64,000 nucleotides of DNA, taken from positions 1 through 64,000 of the forward strand of contig DHOP01000010.1 of the NCBI GenBank assembly GCA_002407775.1. Reading direction: 5' to 3'. The notes beneath the pieces were generated by a model. The model was not told where the DNA came from, made no database searches, and saw only the letters and a program-made list of their open reading frames with translations. Position numbers and translations under genes: made by a program. The DNA comes from Prevotella sp. UBA5387 (GTDB taxonomy: Bacteria; Bacteroidota; Bacteroidia; Bacteroidales; Bacteroidaceae). Positions 36,300 through 45,900 of this stretch are shown here, piece after piece (the first letter of the stretch is position 1; every line of letters begins with the position of its first letter).

Positions 36300-36331
36300 A
36301 GAGCCATTGATATTACCTTATCAATGGCTCT
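36300..36331 (+). terminator. Hairpin after the first PUL block
   Basis: AGAGCCATTGATA (36300-36312) pairs perfectly with TATCAATGGCTCT (36319-36331), a 13-bp stem with a 6-nt loop. The U-run is weak (GATTAGTTT). Confidence 0.6.
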
Positions 36332-36349
36332 GATTAGTTTCAAAGAGCG

Positions 36350-36475
36350 TTGATTAGTACACTATCGCACGGGTACTTAACGGTACCGTTGCGATTAGTA
36401 TCCTTTGGCAATGCGATTCATATCGAATGGCATTGCGTTTGATGTCTGAACACATTGCCAAAGGATAGTAGTCGC
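36350..36475. repeat. Palindromic intergenic repeat island, copy A4
   Basis: The island contains GTTGCGATTAGTATCC, AATGCGATTCATATCG and CATTGCGTTTGATGTC. TATCCTTTGGCAATG (36399-36413) pairs perfectly over 15 bp with CATTGCCAAAGGATA (36453-36467). It separates the two blocks of the PUL. The gap 36476-36608 carries AAATCGTACA at 36529 and nothing else recognised. Confidence 0.8.
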
Positions 36476-36608
36476 GATGCCATCTCATACCAACCGCAAA
36501 TACATCAAAAAAATATATCATACAAATGCTAAAATCGTACATTCTGGAAAAAGAGTGAAGCATTGCACGAGAATGAATTAAAAACGACGTGAAAATATTA
36601 CCTCATAA

Positions 36609-36740
36609 ATGATAGAAATGATTGATCGAATGTTCAGAAATATACCTGAAGAATGCAATCAAGAAGAAGCCCAAAGGCGCCTGAAGCATTTCATACTCGA
36701 AATGAGAACAAGGTTCTTCTTCTTTGCCCATATTTACTAA
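36609..36740 (+). CDS. Possible 43-residue small protein (uncertain)
   Basis: An ATG at 36609 opens 43 codons (MIEMIDRMFRNIPEECN..., ending RFFFFAHIY) and stops at 36740, just before the shared operator. The peptide is mixed-charge and helix-prone. No promoter or ribosome site supports it, so it may be chance or the remnant of a longer gene. Confidence 0.2.
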   Translation: MIEMIDRMFRNIPEECNQEEAQRRLKHFILEMRTRFFFFAHIY

Positions 36741-36754
36741 ATCGTACACTTCCT

Positions 36755-36784
36755 TTTTTGTACAATATCTGATTTTTTTTGTAT
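36755..36784 (+). promoter_or_regulatory. Putative HTCS operator upstream of susC
   Basis: This is the second copy of the 30-nt motif (TTTTTGTACAA, CTGAT, TTGTAT), 26/30 identical to 31263-31292. The TTGTA half-sites are again 21 nt apart. It ends 31 nt before the -7 box. A further AAATCGTACA lies just upstream at 36739. Confidence 0.65.
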
Positions 36785-36815
36785 TTTATTTCCTATTTCA
36801 TTTCTAACTTAAACG

Positions 36816-36823
36816 TAAATTTG
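36816..36823 (+). promoter_or_regulatory. -7 box TAAATTTG for the SusC operon
   Basis: TAAATTTGCAAC fits TAnnTTTG, 25 nt before the susC ATG, and stands at the same distance from the operator as in the first block. No -33 TTTG is seen at normal spacing, consistent with activator dependence. Confidence 0.6.
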
Positions 36824-36848
36824 CAACAAATAATTATCTGACCTTTAC

Positions 36849-39800
36849 ATGAATAATAAATCTAAATCTTATCTTTTTAGAAAGTTTTTGTTCCCGACGT
36901 TATTGATGTTCTTTGCAACATCAGCGTCATTTGCGCAAGAACAAGTGACCGGTGTCGTTATTGATGAGACCGGTGAAGGAATGCCAGGTGTAAGCGTTCT
37001 CGTCAAAGGGACGCAGTCTGGTGTGGTTACAGACTTTAATGGTGGATTCACTATTAAGCCTGAACAAAGAAATGCCATATTGTCTTTTTCTTTCTTAGGC
37101 TATGTGACAAAGGAAGAAAAGGCAACTCCTGGAAAACTGATGCGAGTACAACTTTTGGAAGACAAAAAGTTGCTCGACGAGGTTGTCGTTGTTGGTTATC
37201 AAGAGGTAAGGAAACGTGACTTGACTGGTTCGGTTGCCAAAGCAGACGTCAGTGCACTCACTAGCACACCAATTGCTTCATTTGATCAAACCTTAGGTGG
37301 ACGCCTCGCAGGTGTGAACGTCTCTTCTAATGAAGGACAGCCTGGTTCAACGATGAACATCGTAATTCGTGGTAACAACTCTTTGACGCAGGACAACACT
37401 CCACTCTATGTAGTCGATGGTTTCCCTGTTGAGGACCCTGCTATTGCAAGTTCCATCAATCCATCGGATATTGCCTCTATAGATGTGCTCAAAGATGCAT
37501 CTGCTTCTGCCATCTATGGTGCTCGCGGTGCCAATGGTGTTGTGATTATCACCACGAAAAGTGGAACTGTAGGAAAGCCTACCATTCAATACGATGGCTC
37601 CATTGGTTGGCAAAATGTGAGCAAGAAGATCCCAATGATGGATGCTTATCAATTTGTAGGATTACAAAACGAAATGTATCCTGATCGTGTTGCTGACACT
37701 TATCTTAGCTTATACGAAGGAAAGCAATGGACTCTTGATGACTATAAGAACATCCCCCAATACAATTGGCAGGACATGATCTTTCAGACTGCTCCAATCC
37801 AAAGTCATAATGTAAGTCTGAATGGTGGTAGCACTGGAGTCAGATACAATGCATCTTTATCTTATTATGATCAGGATGGTGTTGTTCTGAGGTCTAATTA
37901 CAACAGACTACAGGGCCGTATGGGAACAACCGTTACCAAGAATAAACTGAAGATTAATCTTGGAATCAACTATTCTCAAACTAAGCAAACTGGAGCATCT
38001 CCCTCTCAGAATTCATGGTCTGGCATGAACAACCTGTTCTATAGCGTATGGGGCTATCGACCAGTTACACAACCTTCGACTCCTTTGCACTCCTTGGTGG
38101 AGAATGCTACTGATGAAGACGTAAACAATACCAACGACTATCGCTTCAATCCCATCATGTCACTCAACAATGAGTACAATCAGAATATCAACACATATAT
38201 CCAATTCAATGGATATTTGGAGTATGAGTTTATGAAAGGATTGAGACTGAAAGTATCTGGTGGCTATACAGACACACGCTTTGAGAATGATCAATTCAAC
38301 AACTCTAAGACTCGCTACGGCAGCCGTATCTCCAATGAAAAGGTAAATGCAACGGTGGCTCGCTCAAAGCGTTCAACATGGCTCAATGAGAATACGTTGA
38401 CCTATCAGACAGACTTTAACAAGACTCACTACATCAATACTTTGCTAGGTTTCTCCTTGCAAAACTCTGATTATGAGTCTTACAGATTCCACACGATCAA
38501 TATCCCAAATGAATCTCTCGGCATGGCTGGCATGAGTCAGGGTACCCCAACTACAACCAACTCTCTGAAGTCCTCATGGTCGATGATGTCTTACTTCGGT
38601 AGATTCAACTACAACTACAAGTCGAAATACTACGCAACAGTAACTATGCGTGCTGATGGTAGCTCTAAGTTCCGCGGCAAAAACCGTTTTGGTTACTTCC
38701 CTTCAGGATCATTGGCATGGAATTTTACAGAGGAAGACTTCTGGAAACCAGCAAGCAAGGTGCTCAATAGTGGTAAGCTCAGATTGAGTTGGGGTCTTAC
38801 CGGTAACAACCGCGTAGGCGAATATGACACCTATGGCATCTATGAGCTGCTCAAGGATCGTCGTGGAGACTTAGTATCATTAGGTAGTGTCCCAAGTGGT
38901 GTGTATCCTTACAACAATGATGACAAGAACGTGGGTATGGTGCCGACATCTATCCCTAATGAGGATTTGAAATGGGAGACAACCGAACAATGGAACTTGG
39001 GTGTTGACCTTGGATTTCTCCAGGATCGTATCGGAGTAACCGTAGACCTCTACAGCAAGACCACTCGCGACCTTCTTCTTCTCTCCAATCTGCCCTTATC
39101 TTCGGGATTCATCAGTGCCATGAAGAATATCGGTAAGGTAAGAAACCAAGGTATTGAGTTCACATTGAACACAACAAACATCAAGACAAAGAAGTTCCAG
39201 TGGACAACCAATTTCAATATTGCCTTCAATAAAAACGAAGTACTTGCACTGTCCGAGAATCAAACCGCTTTGCTCACAGCAGCACAATTTGATCAAAACT
39301 TCAATTCACAGAGCAGTTATATCGCCAAAGTTGGTTATTCTATGGGTTCGATGTTCGGATTTATCTATGATGGAACCTACAAACTCGACGACTTTAACAA
39401 GTCAGGAGAGTCCTATTCTCTTAAGGCAAACGTTCCTCATTACTCTTCTGAGGCAAACACCCAGCCAGGTATGCCTAAATATCGTGACCTCAATGGTGAT
39501 GGCATCATCGATAATGAAGACCGAACGATGATTGGTAACGGTATGCCTATTCATACTGGCGGATTCACCAATAATTTCTATTATGGCGGATTTGACCTGA
39601 GCATATTCTTCCAATGGTCTTATGGCAACGATATCCTCAATGCGAACAGGCTTATGTTTGAGAGCAGCTGGAACAAGTCACGCGACCTGAACCAATATGC
39701 AAGCTATGCTGACAGATGGACGATGGACAATCTCGAAAGCAACATTCCAAGAGCTACAACTTCAAGCTCCAACCGAGTATTCTCTTCTCGTATTATTGAG

Positions 39801-40046
39801 GATGGCTCGTTCTTGAGACTTAAGACCTTAAGCTTTGGATATAGCTTCCCTAAGCAATTGATCTCCAAAGCAAAAATAGACCAATTACGAATTTACTTCG
39901 CAGCAGAAAACTTATTGACTTTCAGCAACTATTCTGGTTACGATCCTGAGGCCTCTATCAGAGAAGGCGCTCTTACACCTGGCCTTGACTTCTCGGCCTA
40001 CCCACGTGCACGCACCTTCAGTTTCGGTATCAATCTTGGTTTCTAA
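36849..40046 (+). CDS. SusC-like TonB-dependent outer-membrane glycan transporter
   Basis: This 1065-residue beta-barrel imports oligosaccharides across the outer membrane using TonB energy. Order: signal peptide (to about residue 30, ASFAQ), a carboxypeptidase-like regulatory domain (about 32-110, VTGVVIDETGEGMPGVSVLVKGT), a TonB-box region, the plug with TPLYVVDGFPVEDP and SASAIYGARGANGVVIITTKSG (about 115-240), then the 22-strand barrel ending AYPRARTFSFGINLGF. The terminal Phe is the usual barrel-assembly signal. SusD follows after 18 nt, and the pair forms the lidded import complex. Confidence 0.95.
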   Translation: MNNKSKSYLFRKFLFPTLLMFFATSASFAQEQVTGVVIDETGEGMPGVSVLVKGTQSGVVTDFNGGFTIKPEQRNAILSFSFLGYVTKEEKATPGKLMRVQLLEDKKLLDEVVVVGYQEVRKRDLTGSVAKADVSALTSTPIASFDQTLGGRLAGVNVSSNEGQPGSTMNIVIRGNNSLTQDNTPLYVVDGFPVEDPAIASSINPSDIASIDVLKDASASAIYGARGANGVVIITTKSGTVGKPTIQYDGSIGWQNVSKKIPMMDAYQFVGLQNEMYPDRVADTYLSLYEGKQWTLDDYKNIPQYNWQDMIFQTAPIQSHNVSLNGGSTGVRYNASLSYYDQDGVVLRSNYNRLQGRMGTTVTKNKLKINLGINYSQTKQTGASPSQNSWSGMNNLFYSVWGYRPVTQPSTPLHSLVENATDEDVNNTNDYRFNPIMSLNNEYNQNINTYIQFNGYLEYEFMKGLRLKVSGGYTDTRFENDQFNNSKTRYGSRISNEKVNATVARSKRSTWLNENTLTYQTDFNKTHYINTLLGFSLQNSDYESYRFHTINIPNESLGMAGMSQGTPTTTNSLKSSWSMMSYFGRFNYNYKSKYYATVTMRADGSSKFRGKNRFGYFPSGSLAWNFTEEDFWKPASKVLNSGKLRLSWGLTGNNRVGEYDTYGIYELLKDRRGDLVSLGSVPSGVYPYNNDDKNVGMVPTSIPNEDLKWETTEQWNLGVDLGFLQDRIGVTVDLYSKTTRDLLLLSNLPLSSGFISAMKNIGKVRNQGIEFTLNTTNIKTKKFQWTTNFNIAFNKNEVLALSENQTALLTAAQFDQNFNSQSSYIAKVGYSMGSMFGFIYDGTYKLDDFNKSGESYSLKANVPHYSSEANTQPGMPKYRDLNGDGIIDNEDRTMIGNGMPIHTGGFTNNFYYGGFDLSIFFQWSYGNDILNANRLMFESSWNKSRDLNQYASYADRWTMDNLESNIPRATTSSSNRVFSSRIIEDGSFLRLKTLSFGYSFPKQLISKAKIDQLRIYFAAENLLTFSNYSGYDPEASIREGALTPGLDFSAYPRARTFSFGINLGF

Positions 40047-40064
40047 ATCACTTAATAAGACGTT

Positions 40065-41792
40065 ATGAAAGTTTTAAAATTATCAATCATCATATTGGCA
40101 GCAATGCTGTCGCTTTCTTCCTGTAACTTCTTGGAAAAGGAACCCACAGACACTACGTCTGGCAGTTATTTCCAAAATGAAGGGGAAGCAGAATCATTCC
40201 TTAGAGGCGTTTACTCCATTCTAACGCAGACCGCATTCTATGGCGGTGACTATTTCTACCTCGCTGGCGGCGACGATATGGAAGCCTACGGCGGACCAGG
40301 CCGCTCACCATCAAAGGTTGGTATCGTGTGCAACAATGCCAATGCAAGTGACCCCGCAGTTGCTGCTTTCTGGTACGTACTTTATTCTGGCATCAATAGA
40401 GCCAATACGTTCTTGGAACAAGTAAACAACGTGCCTGACATGGGCGAAGACAATCGTCGCGTGCTGACAGCAGAAGCTAGGTTTCTTAGAGCATTCTATT
40501 ACTTCAACCTTGTTGAATGCTGGGGTGACGTGCCTTTCAGTACTTCTTCCACTCAGTCGGTGGTTGGCCTTCAGAAAGCACGCACACCTAAGAATGAGAT
40601 CTATGACTTCATCTGCAAAGAGATGGACGAGAGCGCCAATGATCTATTGAGCGCTGCTGAGACAGGTTATTTACCAGGACGCGTGTCCAAGTCTGTGGCT
40701 TGGGGTATGTTAGCCAGGGTATATATGTTTCGTGCTGGTGAGCACTTCCGTGACGGCATTCAGTCCGATCCCAATAGCATCACATATTTCACAGAGGCTA
40801 ATAAGTATGCCAAACTTGTGATGAACGAGGGTCATAGTCTTGCTCCCAACTACTGGGACTACTTCATTGACCAATGTGCAAATCGATATAATTCAACTGC
40901 AAAGGAAAGCCTTTGGGAAGCCGAATTTACCGGTAACTACATGACTGATACACGTACTGAAGGTCGTACAGGCAATACTATCGGCATCATGGCTCCTGAT
41001 TTGTCAAATGATATGAGTATCACCGGAAAGGGCGATCCAGGCTACGGCTATTGCTTCTTCTGGAGCACACCTAAGCTCTATCAGCTCTATGAGAGCAATG
41101 GAGACATCAACCGCATGAACTGGAGCATCGCACCGTTCAAATATACTCAATCAAAGGCTGGACAAGCTGTTGATGGACGTGAATTCGAGGTTGGCAAGTT
41201 GAATGAGGTAATGAGTCAATATGGCAACGAATCATACAGCTATAGCATCACCGCTGTAGGCGCAACTTATGGTGACCGCGAGAAGAAGACAGCTTCTACA
41301 GACTACGGACGTATGTCAGGAAAGTGGCGCCGCGAATATGAAGCCGACAAGAAGAACAAAAACTTCACTTCAATCAACTTCCCGATATTGCGATATGCAG
41401 ATGTGCTTCTTATGGTTGCTGAGTGCGAGAACGAGATCAACAACGGTCCTACTGCCCTCGCCTACCAGTGCATTAACGAAGTTCGCCAGCGTGCAGGCAT
41501 CACTGCCCTCTCAGGTCTGTCTCAAGAAGACTTCAGACAAGCAGTGAAGGACGAGCGTGGTATGGAGCTTTGCTTTGAGATGACGCGTCACTTCGACCTT
41601 ATCAGATGGGGCGATTTCGTGAAGAACATGAATGAACTTGCACCTTTAGCAAAGAGTGGCACAAACTGGACTTTAGGTCCAAGCAACACCTACACCTACT
41701 TCCAGGTATCTTCAGCCTACAACTATTTCCCAATTCCTTCAAGTGAGATGGCTGTCAACAACCAGATCACGAAGAATAATCCAGGCTGGTAA
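40065..41792 (+). CDS. SusD-like glycan-binding lipoprotein
   Basis: This 575-residue surface lipoprotein has a lipobox (MLSLSSC, acylated Cys about residue 20) and a TPR-like helical fold. The family motifs RFLRAFYYFNLVECWGDVPF and, near the C-terminus, ERGMELCFEMTRHFDLIRWG are present. It forms the lid on the SusC channel and captures oligosaccharides. Length is normal. The next gene begins 37 nt later. Confidence 0.94.
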   Translation: MKVLKLSIIILAAMLSLSSCNFLEKEPTDTTSGSYFQNEGEAESFLRGVYSILTQTAFYGGDYFYLAGGDDMEAYGGPGRSPSKVGIVCNNANASDPAVAAFWYVLYSGINRANTFLEQVNNVPDMGEDNRRVLTAEARFLRAFYYFNLVECWGDVPFSTSSTQSVVGLQKARTPKNEIYDFICKEMDESANDLLSAAETGYLPGRVSKSVAWGMLARVYMFRAGEHFRDGIQSDPNSITYFTEANKYAKLVMNEGHSLAPNYWDYFIDQCANRYNSTAKESLWEAEFTGNYMTDTRTEGRTGNTIGIMAPDLSNDMSITGKGDPGYGYCFFWSTPKLYQLYESNGDINRMNWSIAPFKYTQSKAGQAVDGREFEVGKLNEVMSQYGNESYSYSITAVGATYGDREKKTASTDYGRMSGKWRREYEADKKNKNFTSINFPILRYADVLLMVAECENEINNGPTALAYQCINEVRQRAGITALSGLSQEDFRQAVKDERGMELCFEMTRHFDLIRWGDFVKNMNELAPLAKSGTNWTLGPSNTYTYFQVSSAYNYFPIPSSEMAVNNQITKNNPGW

Positions 41793-41829
41793 TCATCAAT
41801 CATAACAGTAACAAGAAAACATTGTTAAT

Positions 41830-42861
41830 ATGAAATGGCATAAACTTTATATAGTTCCAATGTTCCTAGTAGCCTTGACTGGATGTCAGTCAGAACTCGA
41901 ACAGAGTGTAGCATTGGATGTGAGCATTATCCCTAACGAGAACGTCACAACTGTAGGCGATACACTTGTAGTGAAAAAGGGGAGCCCCATGGTGTTCAAC
42001 TTGGTAGGTGATCCTGATTACTTGACATTCTTCAGCGGCGAGCGGGGACATCAGTACATCTACAAAGATCGTGATCGCGTGGATCCAAATGATATTGAAT
42101 CATCCAAGCTGAAACTCTCTATCTGGTATCAATATGGCAATGCAACAACAGCCACTGACTTGATGCACATGTATATTTCTGACTCATTCCCAGGTTTACT
42201 AAAGAGTAATTTCAACGCCGACTCTGTGACTGTGGAAAGCCACGCATGGAAAGACTTGGTTGATCCAACAGCTCTTCCACAAGCACCAGGTACAGCCGCC
42301 AAAGCAGTTAGCTTTGAGGTGGACCTCGCTTCGTACCTCGGCAGTCGCTTCGCCATTGCCTTGAAATATCAAGCTAAGGACAATTCCGCATCACAGCCAA
42401 AGGTGTATATCGTCGACATGAAGATTGTAAACACCATGAAGGATGGTTCAACCTCCACTCTTTATGCGGGTAACTTCGGCTTGACACCAGTCAACATGAT
42501 GGCCCACTTCAATTTAGATGATCAGACATCACTCTCGACTAACAAAGAGTATGGTACTGTAACGAACAACACATCAGGAATTTGGAACCTAAAAGATGCT
42601 GCTACTGGTAATTTCTTCATCCATAGTTCGAATACCGGAAAGGCGTTGAAGTATAGTTGGCTTGTATCCGACCTCATTATGGCTAACGCTAGCTCACCCG
42701 ATGCTGGCACAGCCGTCAAGAATATCACACAGAGACTAGATGCCTATACCTATACCTATAATCAAGTCGGAACCTACAAAGCCACATTCCTTGCTACCAA
42801 CAGCAACTATAAAGCTGAATCTCGCACAATACGCGAACTCAACATTAAGGTGGTAGAGTAG
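41830..42861 (+). CDS. DUF5017-type surface lipoprotein
   Basis: This 343-residue lipoprotein (signal VALTGC, Cys about residue 19) lies directly behind SusD, where SusE/F-like surface glycan-binding proteins usually lie. The first ~150 residues resemble the DUF5017 domain (DPDYLTFFSGERGHQYIYKDRDR; Trp and Tyr in ISDSFPGLLKSNF) and the second half looks like a discoidin-type or bacterial Ig-type sandwich. Probably binds the glycan at the cell surface; no catalytic residues are apparent. Confidence 0.78.
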   Translation: MKWHKLYIVPMFLVALTGCQSELEQSVALDVSIIPNENVTTVGDTLVVKKGSPMVFNLVGDPDYLTFFSGERGHQYIYKDRDRVDPNDIESSKLKLSIWYQYGNATTATDLMHMYISDSFPGLLKSNFNADSVTVESHAWKDLVDPTALPQAPGTAAKAVSFEVDLASYLGSRFAIALKYQAKDNSASQPKVYIVDMKIVNTMKDGSTSTLYAGNFGLTPVNMMAHFNLDDQTSLSTNKEYGTVTNNTSGIWNLKDAATGNFFIHSSNTGKALKYSWLVSDLIMANASSPDAGTAVKNITQRLDAYTYTYNQVGTYKATFLATNSNYKAESRTIRELNIKVVE

Positions 42862-42864
42862 CTC

Positions 42865-45800
42865 ATGTACAAAGATTTTATTCTTAGACTTTCCACCGTT
42901 GTTGCACTACTAGTGCCAACGGTGGGTAGCTTTGCTCAGCTCTATGACGACCCGCGCATGTTCTCATTCGAGGACAAGAAGGATTTGTCATACATCTCTG
43001 CAGACAAGTCATCGGTTGCATTATCGAATGACCATTACAAGAATGGAGAAAAATCTTTAGCTTGGACTTTTCAGCCTAGCGCTACGCTTAGTCTGAAAAA
43101 GGACTTGCAGTTTGAACCTCATATTAAGGGAGATCGAGACAACTATTTGTCTGCCTTTATTGTATGGGTATATAATGAAAACCCTATCGCTGATAAGCAA
43201 ATTCGTTTCCAATTCTATAAAAACGGAAAACTATGCACATCCTTCCCTTTCAACATTAACTTCAAAGGATGGAGGGGTGCGTGGGTTTGCTACGAACGAG
43301 ACATGGAGGGAACGCCTGAGACCGGCATGAACGAGATCAAGGTTGTGGCTCCAAATGTGAAAGGAAAACTCTATATTGACCATCTCATCACTGCCATCAA
43401 GGTTGATCCAAGACAGCAGACTGCAGACCTTCAAGTACCATTCGTCAACAAGGATACAGATAATCATTGGCTGATTATCATGCGCAACAATCAGACAAAG
43501 CCTGATATCGCCTTATCTCCTGTTACTGACAATCAGCGTAAGGAAATCAAATTGATGGAAGATCGCTTCCGTTCGATCATCTATACGCCAGCAAAGTTCT
43601 ATCCTAAACAGATGCAAGAGTTGCAGCAACAGCTCAAAAAATACAACATCAAAGAGAAGAACGGCCGTGTAACTGGACAGCCCATTTGGTTTGTTCGCCA
43701 TGCTGAGGCTTACGAGCGAATGATCCCTAATTGGGACAAGGAAATCCTCACACGTACCGGTTTCGAGATGAACGACTACTTCAGGCTAATGGAAAGAATT
43801 GCCATTGGTTACAACAATGCCACTGAGGTAGCTGATATGGAAAAGCTGAAGTCGATGTTTATGCTCATGTATGACCATATCACCGACCAGGGTGTGACCT
43901 ATGGCTCATGTTGGGGAAACATTCATCACTATGGCTATAGCATGCGAAGCATGTATATTGCTTACTTCCTTATGAAGGATGCGCTTAAAGAAGCCGGCAA
44001 GCTTCAGGAGGCAGAGCAGACCATGATTTGGTATTCGCAAGTGAATGAACTCTATCAAAAGCCCACAACTACTGGCATAGACATGGACACTTTCAACACA
44101 GCCTCAATTGGTTGTATGGGGAGTATCCTTCTGATGGATGATTCACCTGAGAAGGTGCGCTATCTCCGTTCTTGTTCAAGATGGCTTGATTGGGGCAGCA
44201 GACCAGCAGTAGGTCTTCGCGATGCCTTCAAGGTTGATGGTTCTGCCTATCACCATTGCAATAACTACCCTGCTTACGCAATAGGCGGTTTAAATGGCGC
44301 CACACAAATGATATACATCGTTAGCGGTACCGAATTTGCAGTTAGCGAGCTAGCTCATCAAACAGTCAAGAATGTGTTGCTTGCCATGCGCTTCTATTGC
44401 AACAAGACAAGCTTCCCACTATCAATGTCTGGAAGGCATCCAGACGGTAAAGGACAGCTTACCCCTACACATTATGCCTATATGGCTCTTGCTGGAACGC
44501 CTGATGGAAAGAATGACTTCGATCCAGACATGGCTGCGGTATATATGCGCCTGATGACTGCTCCGAAGTCCTCACTCGACAAGAAAACCTACAACAATTT
44601 CAAGAAAAAAGGCGTCGTAGCTGAATCGGATCCACAGGGAAACATGGCATTAGGTTATGCTTGTGTTTCTGTTCAACGTCGCAACAACTGGTCTGCTATA
44701 GTTCGTGGAACCAGTCGTTATCTCTGGGGAGCTGAGCATTATGTTGGCGAGAACCTATATGGCAGATATTTAAGCTATGGAACCATGCAACTATTAACGG
44801 CTCCTCAAGGTCAGGAGGTAACGCCACTCAGCAGTGGATGGGTTCAACCCGGATTTGATTGGAACCGTATGCCTGGAGCCACATATATCCACCTGCCTTA
44901 CGAAGACTTAAAGGCAAAGATACGTAATGTCGATATCTCTTCTGGCGTCGAGGAAATGTTATATTCGGATGAAGCCTTCGCCGGTGGATTGTCACAACTT
45001 GGAAAAGACGGTAACTTCGGAATGAAGCTTCACGAACATGACAAGTACAATGGCTCCATGCGTGCTCGCAAGTCGTATCATTTCTTTGATAACGTAATCG
45101 TTTGCTTAGGCTCAGACATCGAAAATATCAATAAAAACAACGATACTGAGACTACAATCTTCCAGATGGCTGCAACAGACGATGCTGCCAAGTCATATTG
45201 GAGTAACTATAAGGCCAACGACAAGACTTGGATAGATAATCTTGGAACAGGTTACTATACTCCAGAAAAGGTGACATTCACCGGATTGGTGAATCAAACA
45301 TCACGAACAGAAGACACTGACGAGCCTACCCAAGGGCAATGGGCTTCATTGTATATCAATCACGGTAAAGCTCCACAAGGCGCTTCCTATGAATACGCAG
45401 TGCTTCCCCAGACGACAACCGAAAAGTTGGCTAGCTTTGCCACAAGTCCAACGTATAGGGTCATAGAGAAGGATCGTAACGCTCATATCGTTCAGTCTAT
45501 CCCAACGCAGACCTACTCCTATGTCATCTTCGAGACCCCTGGGAAGAATTTCGTAGAGGGACCATTGCAAAAGACTGACACAACGTGTCTGGTAATGATT
45601 CGTCCATACGGAGCAAAGAAGCTTGCCCTTACCGTGACCCAACCTGACCTTGCATTTTACAGAGGCCCTAGCGATGACGTCTACAAGGACGGTAAAAGAG
45701 TCGAGCGAAGCATCTACGGAAGACCATGGATTGACAACCCCAGCATGGAGATTCCAGTGACTGTAACCTTGTTGGGCAAGTGGAATGTCACCGAGACGGA

Positions 45801-45894
45801 TAATATCAAGCTTGTGGAGCAAACCAGTCAAGCCACAACCATCCGCTTCATCTGCAAGGATGGGCTCAGTTATAACACCATATTAAATCGATAA
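42865..45894 (+). CDS. PL8 lyase, chondroitin sulfate ABC lyase-like
   Basis: This 1009-residue exported lyase cleaves chondroitin or dermatan sulfate (and often hyaluronan) by beta-elimination, leaving a 4,5-unsaturated uronic acid. Signal peptide to about residue 25 (SFAQ). The N-terminal domain (about 28-195; FKGWRGAWVCYERDMEG) is the jelly-roll typical of chondroitinase ABC, followed by the alpha/alpha-toroid and beta-sandwiches. Catalytic residues align with Proteus chondroitinase ABC I: His464 and Tyr471 in AYHHCNNYPAY (equivalent to His501 and Tyr508), Arg524 in SGRHPDG (Arg560) and Glu629 in GENLYGRY (Glu653). Three nt separate it from the DUF5017 gene. Confidence 0.93.
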   Translation: MYKDFILRLSTVVALLVPTVGSFAQLYDDPRMFSFEDKKDLSYISADKSSVALSNDHYKNGEKSLAWTFQPSATLSLKKDLQFEPHIKGDRDNYLSAFIVWVYNENPIADKQIRFQFYKNGKLCTSFPFNINFKGWRGAWVCYERDMEGTPETGMNEIKVVAPNVKGKLYIDHLITAIKVDPRQQTADLQVPFVNKDTDNHWLIIMRNNQTKPDIALSPVTDNQRKEIKLMEDRFRSIIYTPAKFYPKQMQELQQQLKKYNIKEKNGRVTGQPIWFVRHAEAYERMIPNWDKEILTRTGFEMNDYFRLMERIAIGYNNATEVADMEKLKSMFMLMYDHITDQGVTYGSCWGNIHHYGYSMRSMYIAYFLMKDALKEAGKLQEAEQTMIWYSQVNELYQKPTTTGIDMDTFNTASIGCMGSILLMDDSPEKVRYLRSCSRWLDWGSRPAVGLRDAFKVDGSAYHHCNNYPAYAIGGLNGATQMIYIVSGTEFAVSELAHQTVKNVLLAMRFYCNKTSFPLSMSGRHPDGKGQLTPTHYAYMALAGTPDGKNDFDPDMAAVYMRLMTAPKSSLDKKTYNNFKKKGVVAESDPQGNMALGYACVSVQRRNNWSAIVRGTSRYLWGAEHYVGENLYGRYLSYGTMQLLTAPQGQEVTPLSSGWVQPGFDWNRMPGATYIHLPYEDLKAKIRNVDISSGVEEMLYSDEAFAGGLSQLGKDGNFGMKLHEHDKYNGSMRARKSYHFFDNVIVCLGSDIENINKNNDTETTIFQMAATDDAAKSYWSNYKANDKTWIDNLGTGYYTPEKVTFTGLVNQTSRTEDTDEPTQGQWASLYINHGKAPQGASYEYAVLPQTTTEKLASFATSPTYRVIEKDRNAHIVQSIPTQTYSYVIFETPGKNFVEGPLQKTDTTCLVMIRPYGAKKLALTVTQPDLAFYRGPSDDVYKDGKRVERSIYGRPWIDNPSMEIPVTVTLLGKWNVTETDNIKLVEQTSQATTIRFICKDGLSYNTILNR

Positions 45895-45900
45895 CAAAAC

